A stretch of DNA of 64,000 bases from Xestospongia bergquistia (Eukaryota > Porifera > Demospongiae > Haplosclerida > Petrosiidae). A program made the translations under genes and the position numbers. Within the stretch, counting starts at the first letter, position 1. Every line of letters starts with the position of its first letter. Under the pieces are notes generated by a model that saw only the letters and a list, made by a program, of their open reading frames with translations, was not told the origin of the DNA and ran no database searches. Below are positions 1 to 11,900 of this stretch, in pieces. The stretch covers positions 2,961,001-3,025,000 of the forward strand of contig OZ014411.1 in NCBI GenBank assembly GCA_963965975.1. The letters are read 5' to 3'.

Positions 1-1093
1 ATCAAAAGAAAGCTCAAATTGTTTGTAGCAAGAGGAAACTGCCCTTCACTGTTTGGTAGAGATTGGATTCAAGTTTTCTATGGAGATAATTGGGCAGGAA
101 GACTCACACAAGTCAATGTGTTAGAAGCGACACAAAAAAGTAATCAGTTGCAAGTACTACTGGAAAAATACGAGCAGACAGTATTCAGACCTGAGCTGGG
201 AGAATTAAGAGAAATCAAAGCTAAACTAAAGTTGAAACCAAATGCCCAACCAAAGTTTTGCAAGCCACGTCCAGTACCATATGCAGTTAAGGTAAAGTTA
301 GGAGAAACATTAGAAAGAATGGTAATGGAGGGTAATCTAGAAAAGATAGATTACAGTGAGTGGGCAACACCGATAGTGGCAGTCATGAAACCTGATGACT
401 CAGTCCGAGTTTGTGGGGATTACAAAGTCACCCTGAACCCCTGTTTGGAAGTAAATCAGTACCCACTACCACGTATTGAAGACTGTTTCCAAACCATGAA
501 TGGTGGAAAAAAATTCACGAAGTTAGATCTGGCTCAGGCATACAATCAAGTGCAGCTGGAAGAAGCATCAAGAGAGCTAACAGTAATCAACACTCACAAA
601 GGTCTGTACCGTTGGAAAAGACTACCATATGGGGTTGCTTCTAGCCTGCCATTTTTCAAGAAATCATGGATAAAATTTTCCATGGATTATCGCATGTAGT
701 CTGGTATTTGGATGACATATTAGTGAGTGGAACAACAGAACAAGAACATCTAAAGAATTTAGAGGAAGTCTTCAAGCGATTAGAAAATATGGGTTGCGAG
801 TAAGAAAGAGCAAATGCACCTTCTTCCAGGACTCAGTAGAGTATCTGGGACATGTGATAGACAAAGAAGGTGTAAGACCAGTTAAAGAGAAGATCGAAGC
901 TATGGTGGCAGCCAAGTCACCAGTAAACACTGAGCAGTTACAATCATTCCTTGGAATGGTCAACTATTATGGCAAATTCATTCCGAACCTCTCCACTATA
1001 GCAGCTCCATTAAACCAATTGAGAAGAAAGGATGTTCCATGGAAATGGACAAAGAAAGAAGAAGGAGCTTATCAAAGATTGAAGAACAGTTGA
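1..1093 (+). pseudogene. pol: gypsy pol: protease end and reverse transcriptase, frameshifted
   Basis: The reverse transcriptase would copy the element RNA into DNA. An open stretch at 19-699 carries the end of the protease (LFGRDW) and the RT fingers and palm (VPYAVK, YPLPRIED, KLDLAQAYNQV). The catalytic YLDD box lies at 705-716 in another frame, and the thumb/connection part (YLGHVID, FLGMVNYYGKFIP) is read at 794-1093 in the third frame. There are therefore at least two frameshifts, near 650-665 and 780-795. The motif order and spacing are those of Ty3/gypsy RT. The copy cannot make a working enzyme as it stands. Confidence 0.92.
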
Positions 1094-1434
1094 GTTCAGC
1101 AAAAGTGTTAATCCATTACAACCCAAAGCTACCATTAAAGTTAGATTGCGACGCCTCATCCGTGGGAATTGGAGCAGTGTTGTCTCACATCATAGAGACT
1201 GGAGAAGAAAAGCCAATAGCTTATGCCTCCAGATCACTGACCAAAGCCGAACGAAATTATTCTCAGATAGAAAGAGAGGCCCTGAGTATTGTTTGGGGTA
1301 TCAAGAAGTTTAATTTATATCTCTGTCTCAACAAATTTATTTTAGTGACAGACCACAAGCCACTTACAACTCTATTTAATCCAGACAAACCACTACCAGT
1401 GTTAGCTTCTGGAAGGATTCAAAGGTTTTCTTAA
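1039..1434 (+). pseudogene. pol: gypsy pol: RNase H domain
   Basis: This is an RNase H domain of the Ty3/gypsy type, in a different frame from the RT before it. Visible motifs are LDCDASSVGIGAVL (first catalytic Asp region, near 1141-1185), the YASRSLTKAERNYSQIEREALSI block (catalytic Glu region) and the TDHKPLTTLF motif near 1348-1380. The reading frame stops at 1432-1434, where the family normally continues into the integrase, so another frameshift lies there. It would degrade the RNA strand of the RNA/DNA hybrid during reverse transcription. Confidence 0.9.
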
Positions 1435-2420
1435 TGAATTATCAATTTACTATCCAGTTTAGACCAACAAATAAGCATACCAATGTAGATGCATTATCAA
1501 GACTCCCTTTAGACAATCAAGAGTTAGTGAGCACAAACAATGTGTCAATCTTACAACTACAGAAGTTCCAAGAGATACGAGTCACAGTCAAGCAAGTAGC
1601 AGAGGGCATCCGAAAGAATCCACTACTATCAAAAGTTTTACACTATGTAAAGATGGGGTGGCCACAGAAGGTGGAACCTGCACTCTCACCATATTTTGCC
1701 AGGAGAAACGAACTGACAATTGAAGAAGATTGTTTGTTAAGAGGTATGCAAGTGGTAGTTCCTCCCAATCTGCACAAAAGAGTGTTAGAATTATTGCATG
1801 AGTCTCATTTAGGTGTTGTGAAGATGAAGGCACTAGCAAGATCTCATGTATGGTGGCCAGGAATAGATAAGGCTTTAGAGGAGGTCACTAAACATTGTGA
1901 GGAGTGCCAGACTAACCACAAAGAGCACCTTAAGACACCATTGCACCCATTGAAATTCACATCAAAGCCTTGGCAAAGGATTCATTTAGATTTTGCTGGT
2001 CCATTTCAAGGACAGATGTGGTTGATACTAATAGATTCCTATTCAAGATGGCCAGAAGTAGTACCAATGAGAACTACAACTGCAAGTCAAACAATAAAAG
2101 AGCTTAGACCAATATTTGCTACATTCGGTCTACCAGAACAAATTTTGACAGATAACGGTCCACAATTTGTGTCAGAGGAATTTCAGGAATTTACAAGGTC
2201 TAATGGAATACAACATATCAAAATAGCACCTTATCATCCAAGGTCTAACGGAATGGCTGAAAGATTTGTGCAAACTTTCAAAACAGCGATGAAAAAGATG
2301 GTCAATGAAGGTGGTGACATCAATCAGAAGTTGGCAAATTTCCTATTAGTCTACAGAAAGACACCACAATCTACAACTATGGAAGCGCCAGCCATGTTGC
2401 TCATGAAAAGAATTCCATGA
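1434..2420 (+). pseudogene. pol: gypsy pol: integrase (zinc finger and catalytic core)
   Basis: The integrase would insert element cDNA into host DNA. The open stretch encodes about 328 residues. It shows an HHCC zinc-binding module (HESHLGVV...HCEECQ, near 1797-1910) and the DDE core: Asp in HLDFAGPF near 1984, Asp in TDNGPQF near 2150, Glu in the AERFVQTF block near 2260. The frame ends at a stop at 2418-2420, inside the expected protein. The C-terminal part follows directly after it. The upstream junction with RNase H is frameshifted. Confidence 0.92.
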
Positions 2421-2903
2421 AGCAGAATTGACCTAATCACACCAAACTTACAGACGAAAGTAGTGAAGAGACAGGAAAAACAGAAAGTACAATTTGACAA
2501 AAGATCTCGAGAAAAAGAATTCAAAGCACAGGAAAAAGTATGGGTACGGAACTATAATGGAGAAAAGAAATGGATTCCAGGAATAGCTTTAAAAAAAACA
2601 GGACCAGTCTCATACCAAGTAACAGTAGAACATGATCGTGTATGGAAAAGACATGCAGATCAACTGAGACATAGAGTAGAAGAAAGTGTCACAGATACAA
2701 AGAATAAAGAAGAAAATTCACCAGAAACTATAGTTCCAGAAATAATCTCCGAACAAGATAGACCAAGAGTTGCTTTGGAACATGACGGTCAAGAAACAGA
2801 CAGACCAATAGTTACTGCAGAACATGAACCTAATCGTAGATCTAGTCGAGTGTCTAGACCTCCTGGAAGATTGACGTATTTTCATCCTGGAGTTCCAATA
2901 TAA
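2421..2903 (+). pseudogene. pol: gypsy integrase C-terminal region
   Basis: Lys-rich C-terminal continuation of the integrase, read in the same frame but separated from it by the stop at 2418-2420. The VWVRNY...WIPG...GPVSYQV pattern near 2540-2630 is the GPY/F-type module found at the C-terminus of many gypsy integrases. The rest is charged and low in complexity. Translation ends at the TAA at 2901-2903, just before the polypurine tract. Confidence 0.85.
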
Positions 2904-2930
2904 CTTAGAACTGAATAAGAGTGGAGGAGA

Positions 2931-3080
2931 TGTAATGTATGACATTTAATTTAGCACTGTGGTTTTCCTGTATGTTAATTTACTTTTAATGTGCTGTAGA
3001 AATATTGATTTTTGTATAATTTTGATTAGTGTGTATAACTGTGAAAGTATCTAAAGTAAAAAGGAACGAGACATAACACA
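2931..3080 (+). repeat. candidate 3' LTR of the gypsy element
   Basis: A stretch of about 150 bp follows the polypurine tract GAGTGGAGGAGA (ending at 2930). It begins TGTAATGTATG and ends ATAACACA, matching the TG...CA rule. Beyond 3080 the sequence returns to an SRCR-gene intron, because GTAAGT read on the minus strand begins at 3090. The 5' LTR is outside the window, so the boundaries and target duplication cannot be confirmed. Confidence 0.65.
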
Positions 3081-3090
3081 GATAACTTAC

Positions 3091-6000
3091 TGTCTAAGCA
3101 CAAAAGTCCAATAATATTGTTGTCAGCACAAGTAAAATTTGGATAAACAGTTTTTGAGCATTGAGCTAGACTTTTTTCATGTCCAAAACAATCAACATTA
3201 CTATAAACAATAGGATTATTACCAATTCCATATTTGCCATAAGAATCAATAACAGCACCTATATTATAAATATGAGAAAATATAATAAGATACGTGATTA
3301 TATATGATATAATTAATTGTTTCTAGTAAAATTTTTATATTTTAATGTTCCTTAAAACATATTGTAAAAAGGTTGCTATGACCAATAACAAGTATGTATG
3401 TATGAGGACAGTATACATTTTATAAGATATACCTTCAACCTCGTCAATATGATTTTGTAGGCAAGCTATACGAGCTGCAGATTTTCTAAAATTTTGAGCA
3501 CAGACTCTTCCCCAAACTCCCATGGCACAAACTTCAACTCTTCCCTCTCCAACAACAGTACCATTGACAAGACGAACATCTCCTTCATTGCAATCTCCTG
3601 ATTCTAAGAAGTATATCAAAATTTTTATGTATTAATATGACAACTACTGATTGATTAAAGCAATAGAATAATTATATGTGATAAAATTAAATGAATGTTG
3701 GCATTATTTATCATAGCAAAAATGACTTTGTGTGCTCTATTTCATAAAAGCATGTTTTAGATCATGTGTGGCAATCAATAATAGAGTGATTTCAGTATAA
3801 AACCATGGTAGAATGAAAAATTCTTTACTGTAAAGGCCGAAAGAATCTTAAATATGCTTTGAAATTTACTGTAAAAAAGCATGAGTACTACAATAAATAA
3901 AAGTTATTAGAAATATCATTCATACCATAACATTTAAGTCCCAATCGATTATATTGACAACTATAGCTACTACATTGTGAGTATCCGTAATTATATATAC
4001 TGCAATATCTTATGTTGGTATAAGTGTGTGAACAGTATGGAATAGACATATAAAGATCAGACAAGCCAGTACCAAATCTTCCATCTGTTATAATTTTTGC
4101 AACTAGAGAAATACAAAAAGGAATAACTTGATTTATATGAGGTAATTACATCAAATTTAATAAAGTTCTAGGTGTGATAAATTAACAAATAAGTTAATAG
4201 TATTAATATTTCTATTACATGCAGCATGCTGTCTCATGTAGTCGTAGTAGGCAAACTGTTTGTATATTGCACAAAAATCTTAAATTAAATACATTTTTCA
4301 TTAAATTTATTGTCATCTAACAATTAATAATTAATAAACTTTGCTACAAAAAATCAAAACATATGCAGAACAAAAATAACCAAGCTGATAATGATTTTTA
4401 AAGTACTTTTAACACTAAATGGAGTGTGACTTACATGGAGTGCTTGTAAATCCAAGTTGATTACATACAGTAGAAGCAAATCGTTCATATGAACTATAAT
4501 AATAATAATAACTTGATTGACATATGGTCCTCCATTTTTGATTATAACATATTTCAATTCGACCCTCAGAACTAGAGTTCGACTTTCCATTGACCAGCCT
4601 TACTTGATATTGAATTGAACATGAAAAAGTTGTACCTAGTACAAGAAATGATTACTTCATTTGTGTTTATATTAACATACACAACTTGATTGAACATAAA
4701 TAATACAATATGTTTAACTTATTAGTGATGTAGTACTTTCCCTATTCTGACTTAGCTTGATTGATGTGTTTACATAATGACACACAAGGTGACAAAATTG
4801 CATACTATTAATTGTAGTAGTCACTAAAGTTTATTTTTATTGCATTTATGATTACAAATACTAACTTGGTTCTGAACACTTTAGCATCACTGTATCTTTG
4901 TAAGGATTACAGTAATATGTGGACTGTCGATAATATGATGAATACTGATAGCAATTGAAAAGTGATGACTGAGTGTAATAACAGTAATATGGTCCAAACC
5001 CAATTTTTGTCCACGGTCCACCATTAACAGAGTAAGTGGGCCCTATAAAATTTATATTTGGTGCATTTGTGAACATCAAATTTAAAATGTGCAATGCATA
5101 ATAAAGGATATGTCAAAAATACAAACAAAATTACAGTGATTATTATCATACTCTCAATGAAGGTCAAGTGGTACCAATTTAGAAAATAAGATAATTGTCA
5201 TATATAAACTTATGTTCTAAAGTCTAGTATATATTAATAATATATTTTCAAAGAAAATTAAGACATTATATCTACTTGGTTTATCAACAGTTTAACAATT
5301 ATTAACTGAATTGTTAATAATTATTAACAAGTTAAACCACTTATAATTATAGTCATTTCCAAGGGTGTGGTCAAAAAATGTACTAGGATAGAATATATGT
5401 TGTAACTTAATTTGTAGAATTAATACTAATTCCTAGCTAGGTAGTATCCCACTCAAAAATTTCTAAAGTAAGCTATTGCTTCATAGCATTTGCAATTAAC
5501 TACATAGTGTCAATTCCATAATATGTTAGTAATCAAAACATACTACTTGAGTACAAGATGAGAACTATAAATTGATTGTTAGTAAGCAAAGTGAATTCAC
5601 AATAGCTTATCTTAAGATCATGTGCTATAATCATAAAAACTCCTACATACAATAATTAACCTACACCTTAAGACTTGATAAATAATAAGTTTTGACATTT
5701 TCCTCAATTAATTAAATTATTATTTAAGTTTTGAGCCATATTATATATTTCAATTATCATTCGTAGCTTATTTTACTGTATCATTAACCAAAGTCAAAGT
5801 TTACTTTGTTAACTATATTATATATAAATTAGCAATTAATGAATGGAATGTAATCACTTCACGTTTCAATAAATGTACTCACTTGAGTCATTATATCCAA
5901 GTGCATTACAAGCAGCAAGTGCATTGTAGCAACTCCAGTCATAGTCACATACAGCAGTCCAATGTCCTGTTGAGTCACAGATCTGTAACATACCGTAATT

Positions 6001-7835
6001 CCCACTACTGTTAGCAGTACCATTGTACAGGCGAAAAGCTTTATACGTACAACCACCTATTTTAAAAGTAACCATACTTGAATTTCTGACAAGTAAAAAT
6101 CATTATTATTAAAAAAGAAGAAGACTCACTAGTGTCAATATTACATTGGAGACTAACAGTGTCTCGATTGTTGTTACAATAGTAATCTTGATAATAATAT
6201 GAATTCAAGTAGTAGCTGTTGTTAGTCAAACAAGAAAATAAACTACCAGACTGATTATTGCAGTAGTATGTACCCACAAAGCCAAGATGAGACCAATTTC
6301 CACTATCAAGATAAGCAATAGGATCTATATAATAGACAAATTATATTGACAATAGATCATATTAACTGTCATCATCTTTACCAATTATTTACTGATTTGA
6401 GCATCAACATTATAAATGTACACACACACACATTATATTAACATAATGACTATGTACACACCTACATAAACATAATGATAATATTCTGCAGTGGAATGTG
6501 TTTGCAAACCTTGGTGAAAAGTAGGTATGCTTCATTAACATCATATATTGGCATGAATACGTGTGTCAAAGGGTTTTTATTTTTTTTAGAATTATAGCCA
6601 TAAGGGTCTTTATGTCATGCATTAAAGAAAGTTTTGGAGCAATTTTTTAATGGATTGTTACTAAATTTTCAGAAATTTATTGTCAGACCTTAGTCTCTAG
6701 CTTTCTATTGGTAGTTTCAATCTTCTCCTGTCTCCTCTCTACTTTTATCTACTACTTCAATGCTCTTCTATGTAAGTCCAGTTGTTCACACATGATAATT
6801 AACAATGCAGAACCACAACCAACACAAAAAGTTTCATGTAAATTTGTGGTATGTTGATGGACATTTAACATTTAACAAAGGCATTTATTATAGACTTAGT
6901 TGACTAATACTTTTGATTTATATTAATCTATTAATTGTAATACTGTTATCTAGTGTTATGAAATTTATTGAGCCTTAAAGGTCATGTATTTATATGATAC
7001 AGAAATTGATTAAAGATATAATCATTTTCTGTTCAGGCAAAGGTTACAGTCCATTGAACATAAATGACAACAACATTTTACTCATCTTGTCTGTCTTCTC
7101 CAAAAATTATTATAGTAATTAATTTGTTAAGAGTTTATACATCTTTAGTAGTATATATAACATATAAGTTACAAACCCACACAATTAAGTAAACCATAAT
7201 ATTTGAGGTATTTGTCAACAGTAATATGAGACTTCCTTAATAAAATGCTGAGTGTAGGTAGTGAAGAGTACTGCCATTTTTACTACTTTAATTTCTAGTT
7301 CTCAGTGGTAACATCACTGAAGTTCAGCTGAGACAAGGATCTATACTTTAGTGCTTTTAATTTTATATTGACAATATTGAATCACAATCTTTAAACTAAT
7401 TCAATGATTACTAATACTTTTTTAGTCTTACTTGGATTACTGTAACCCAGTGCTTTGCAAGCTACAATAGAATGACCTCTTGACCAACGATAGTCACATA
7501 CAGCTACCCATTGACCACCAGAACAGATTTGTAACATACCATCACCTTTAACTGTAGATGAGCCATTGTAGAGACGGACATCATTTTCATTACAGGCAAC
7601 TAAGAAAGATAAACATTAGTAACAAAAATTACTTCTTGGCTATCTAAGTCAGTATATAGTGTTTAAGGAATACATCAAAGAGCACGATTTGTTTGATAGC
7701 GTATGATCAAAGAAAGTTCACGATAGGTACTAGAGCTATGTACTTTTCATATATATATAGCATGGAAATGTGCAATAACATACCAGCACTACGAAGGACT
7801 ACTAACAAGAACGCTAGGTAGAGACGTCGAGCCAT
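3091..7835 (-). CDS. SRCR receptor gene A, 3' end missing
   Basis: Type I membrane receptor of the array with scavenger receptor cysteine-rich ectodomains. Coding exons in transcription order: 7835-7784 (signal peptide, MARRLYLAFLL), D1 7599-7432 and 6324-6130, D2 6056-5883 and 5042-4866, D3 4635-4435 and 4102-3926, D4 3603-3433 and 3258-3091. All have AG acceptors, GT donors and phase-1 junctions, and all are open. Each a-exon carries the VRL...G...VC half and each b-exon the Cys-rich second half. D5, stalk, membrane and tail exons would lie left of the gypsy element, outside the window. Intron D1a/D1b (6325-7431) and intron D2a/D2b (5043-5882) are the long ones and show no gene. It belongs with E by exon lengths (52 and 195 nt). 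The ligand is unknown. It may be a working gene if splicing removes the retrotransposon. Confidence 0.85.
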
Positions 7836-7905
7836 GTCTACCGATAGATTCAGAATTCTCTGTATAGCTTAATTAAAATTATCTTCCTGCTTGTGGGCGT
7901 TGTTT
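7836..7905 (-). promoter_or_regulatory. upstream region of gene A with ETS-like and CACGCCC-like boxes
   Basis: Read on the minus strand, a GGAAG core (CAGGAAG, plus-strand 7883-7889) lies about 50 bp upstream of the ATG, preceded by an ACGCCCAC box (7893-7900). Genes B and C carry the same pair in the same order. Binding proteins are inferred from known consensus sequences only. Confidence 0.4.
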
Positions 7906-8960
7906 TTGTAATTTTAATTAACCCCAAAACAAATAAGACAATAAGATAAAGTTATAATACAATTTATTTCACCTTCCTCATACAGTAAGGAATAATTTGA
8001 CTGACATTGTGTCTATCATATGAAACTTTACCTAAAACATTGATAGGTAAAGTGTCATTCCAAAACATATACATTATAATACATACTATACACAGACACA
8101 TATATATGTATGTATGTATATACATTATATATGTATATTATATAAAAATTAAAAAGTAGTATCTAATGTTCCATTAACAGATTGCTGTACTTTAATAGGA
8201 ATATAATACTATACTCTAAACATTAAACATAGGAACCTAATGTATTCATTTCACATTAAAGTACAATGTCCATTACTAGCAATCTTGTCATTTCCTTTTT
8301 TAAAATAAATTTTATGAATCTAAAAGCAGAACTTATGATTATTGTGAAGTGTGATATGATTACTTGCAAAAAATTTAAAAAAATGCAGTTTCTATATTTT
8401 ACATACAGTGGCTATGTATACAACCAAGCCTTCTCTTTCACTGAGTGTTTATTTACTTACTGTCTCAATTGAAACTATTATTAGATAGCTTTAATGTTAA
8501 TAATCATAAATATTCTTTTAAATTGAATAGCATACATTCAAGTTTTTTATATAAAAGTTTTGAAGGGACGCTTCTTCAAGTCATAAATGATGTCATAAAT
8601 TCATATTTTCATCTTCAAGCCACTGCTACAAAAGCTATTAAAAAAGTTATGTTATAATTATAATAAATTCTTCATTTGTATATTTATTGAGTAGTACTAA
8701 TGACATGGTCTGTTGTAGTTAGCTATTCACGAATTTGTCCTATTAGTGAAAAACCCAAACTATTACTATAAAATATAGAATTAAACAACATTAAACACAC
8801 TAACAATTCATAAACATGTGTATAATAATATGTAGCATGTATAATGTACATTAAAACAGCACAGTAATTGTAAACAGCATAAAATTATCTTATCGCAGAA
8901 AAAAATCTTTACATTGTATAGTTATGCAAATTAGAGAATAATCATGAATTCATGAAGAGT
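7906..8960. other. intergenic space between gene A start and gene B stop
   Basis: About 1 kb of AT-rich DNA with short AT-repeat stretches (8098-8150). No exon, SRCR homology or transposon was recognised. Read on the minus strand, an AATAAA lies at 8682-8687, about 275 bp after the gene B stop, and could be its polyadenylation signal. Confidence 0.5.
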
Positions 8961-11900
8961 TTAAATCTTCAGCAGTTTATCATCTTCATCTTGGTCTTCA
9001 TCATCAGATGATGGTGACTCCCCATCTTCTTTGCTCACATCAGCTAACTCACATTGAATTGAGAGCGGATCATTTTTTTGAAGTGAACTCATTTGTTGCA
9101 CATTATTAGAGCGTTTCTTGAATTGTTGTATTCGAACAATGCTACATATGGTTAGGACAATTCTATAAAGAGAAAAGTATTTTATCTAGCATGACAAAAT
9201 TATTTATTACTGTTTAACCAATACAAAAATATATTAGATATTTAACTTACCCAATTCCTAAAGTAGAAAATCCAACAGCCACTAAAACTATACCACTAAT
9301 GAATACAACCTTTGCACTTCCAATGTTACTTTGTGGTTGTGAGGTAGATGTTGGTAATAAAGTTGATATTATTACTAAAAAATAGATATTGTTTAATTAT
9401 AACAATGACAAAACAAAATAAAATTAATCATACTAACTGTATTGTTGAAGCAAGCAACTTTGCAAATTTAATTAAAAGAATTTTTACCAATTTAATAAAT
9501 AATTTGATAGGGCCCTATTAAAATATGTGAATTAACTGAAGCAAGAATGCCAATAAACAATACCAAATAACCATTATTTCTTAAGATACTTAATTTATAA
9601 CTGCTGAATCTCTAGTTTAGCAAAATGAATAAACAACACCATAAACTTAGTTTACTGAGGCCACACCTCCACTTTTTGCTTTAAGAGCAATTGTATTTTT
9701 GCTATACTAGCATTAACACAAAATAGCAGCCATTAAAAGATCAAAACAGCTATAAAAATTAAGACTAAAAAAATTGTAAAAATTTTTGGGTGCTAATTCT
9801 GCTGAGTCATTCATGGTTTCATGTCAGGCAATGATAATATTAGAAACAAATTGCCCATTATTTGCATAGATAAGAAATAAAGGTTATGGATTTAATGACT
9901 GTAAGGATTTCTTTATGAAGTAAATACTTCCATGCAGTTTAATGACTGTCATACCTATAGTCAAACATCAAGATGCATAGATATTATATGAGGCAATCTG
10001 CTAACTGTTCTCTAAAGAGAATGATTTTAAACTAGGTCACTGACAAATAAATATTGGCAATTACAGAAATGTTATTTTGTATGCTAAGACTTTTAAAAAT
10101 GTATTTATAATGAAACAATTACTCCATGTAGTACAATAAGCACAAGTACTCTTGATATAACATTCTTACCATGACAATCCACTCCAGCCACTTCAGTGTT
10201 ATATCTACTGCCAGAATCAAATTCCAAAGTATGATGAGCACAATCAGCCAGCCTTTTCTCATTACCATAACAATTGACATTAGTATAACGAATTGATCTC
10301 TTAGGTTTTCCGTAAGTCGAGTTAAAGATCGCTTCTCCCGCTATAATTAAAAAGAACATTTGTAGAGCTATTTCTATGGGTATTTAATTATTTTAATTAT
10401 GTCATTAATATGTCAACTCCTCAATATATTTTCACAAATTTGACAAACAAAACATGCTATAAACTAACTGAAAAATTAACTCTCTGTAAGATTTGCAAGG
10501 CTTTCTGTGTGTAATGTCCAAAAGCATCATAGATATAAAAAATCATCCCCACTTTATATTGAAGAAATATTTTTACAAAAAATAGTAATAATACAACCTG
10601 CCAAGGTAGTTGAACCCACCAAGTAACATTAATTAATTAATCTACAAATATTAAATAATTATACACATTGTAGGCAATCGATTTTATGATCACTGTAAAT
10701 GCTAAAACTATTTAAGTATGATACTAATAACCCTTTTTCCACATGTTTCTAATGTATTACAGCTTTAAAATGCTACAACTAATTAAGGTATGCATGATAC
10801 TCTTTAACAATAAGCTTTTTTCATATGTTTCAAATGCACTATAGCATTAAAAGTCATTAAAAATTGTTATAGTTATTAAGTAGTCTACTTACCACTATTG
10901 TTATATCCTCCTAATTCTCTACAAACAACTATAGCATCTAAATTATCCCAATCATCTTGTGCTACTAGACACCAAGAATGGTCAAGACAAATTTCTACAG
11001 TTCCTTGGAATTTATGAGCACCACCAACAAGACGAACATCTCCTTCTTTACAACCTATAAACAACAAATGTTAGAAAATGAAAATCACTTCATTAATATT
11101 ATTAAAAAAAGAACAAAAAAATGATATGCATCAAAGTTAATTGAGTACCAAAAGTATAACAAAGTTATAATTAAAAAAAACAATCAATAAAGTCAACCAA
11201 ATGGGCTAGCTAAATCATTACAAAATTAATATAAACTTTTGTGACCTAATTTGGGAAAAACACATATTGCACTAAAAGTTTCTGAATGAAGTTGTGTATA
11301 TACAGTTGCTACATGGCCATTTTGTACAGTATGCATACCATATTTAGTATCCAGAAAGACAAATCATTAAAGTACATAGACACTAAATTTGGTAAACATC
11401 CTTTATAAAATATAAAATATGCAACCATTTATTTAGAAAATTTTAGCACAGCATGTGCAATTTTCCCAAATAACGCCACATTTACTTAATACCACATATT
11501 ACAGTAAGTAATAATAAGTATAATACAACTATTGTATCAGAACTCATCATTGGTACTGATTGTAATTTACTGTAATGGCAATAAATATTTTTTGAAAATG
11601 TACAACACAATATCATAACAATTCACAATAATTGTCATGTAAAATACTTACTGTCTAGACATAAAAGTCCAACAATGCTGTCATCAGGACAATAGAACTT
11701 TGGAAAGACAGTTTTTGAGCATTCAAGAAGCGTTTTTTCATGTCCAAAACAATCAACATCATTAAAGACAATAGGATTATCACCAATTCCATACTTCCCA
11801 TAAGAATCAATAACAGCACCTATTGTCATTATGAGAAACATAATACAGTGATTAAGACTATACAATATAAACTTTATAATTATTGTACAACTTTAAAAAA

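Larger units (their letters stand above)
1..3080 (+). mobile_element. Ty3/gypsy LTR retrotransposon, 3' part, decayed
   Basis: This is the 3' portion of a Metaviridae-type element. It opens at the end of the protease region (LFGRDW motif), then shows reverse transcriptase, RNase H, integrase and an integrase C-terminal region in the usual gypsy order. A polypurine tract follows at 2918-2930, then a short candidate LTR. Coding is spread over all three forward frames with stops at frame changes, so the copy is inactive. The gag gene and 5' LTR lie outside the window. Its right end sits about 10 bp from a splice donor of SRCR gene A, which runs on the opposite strand, so it inserted into an intron of that gene. 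The AT-rich codon use matches the host. The right boundary at 3080 is inferred from the TG...CA LTR rule and from alignment to paralogous introns. Confidence 0.93.
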
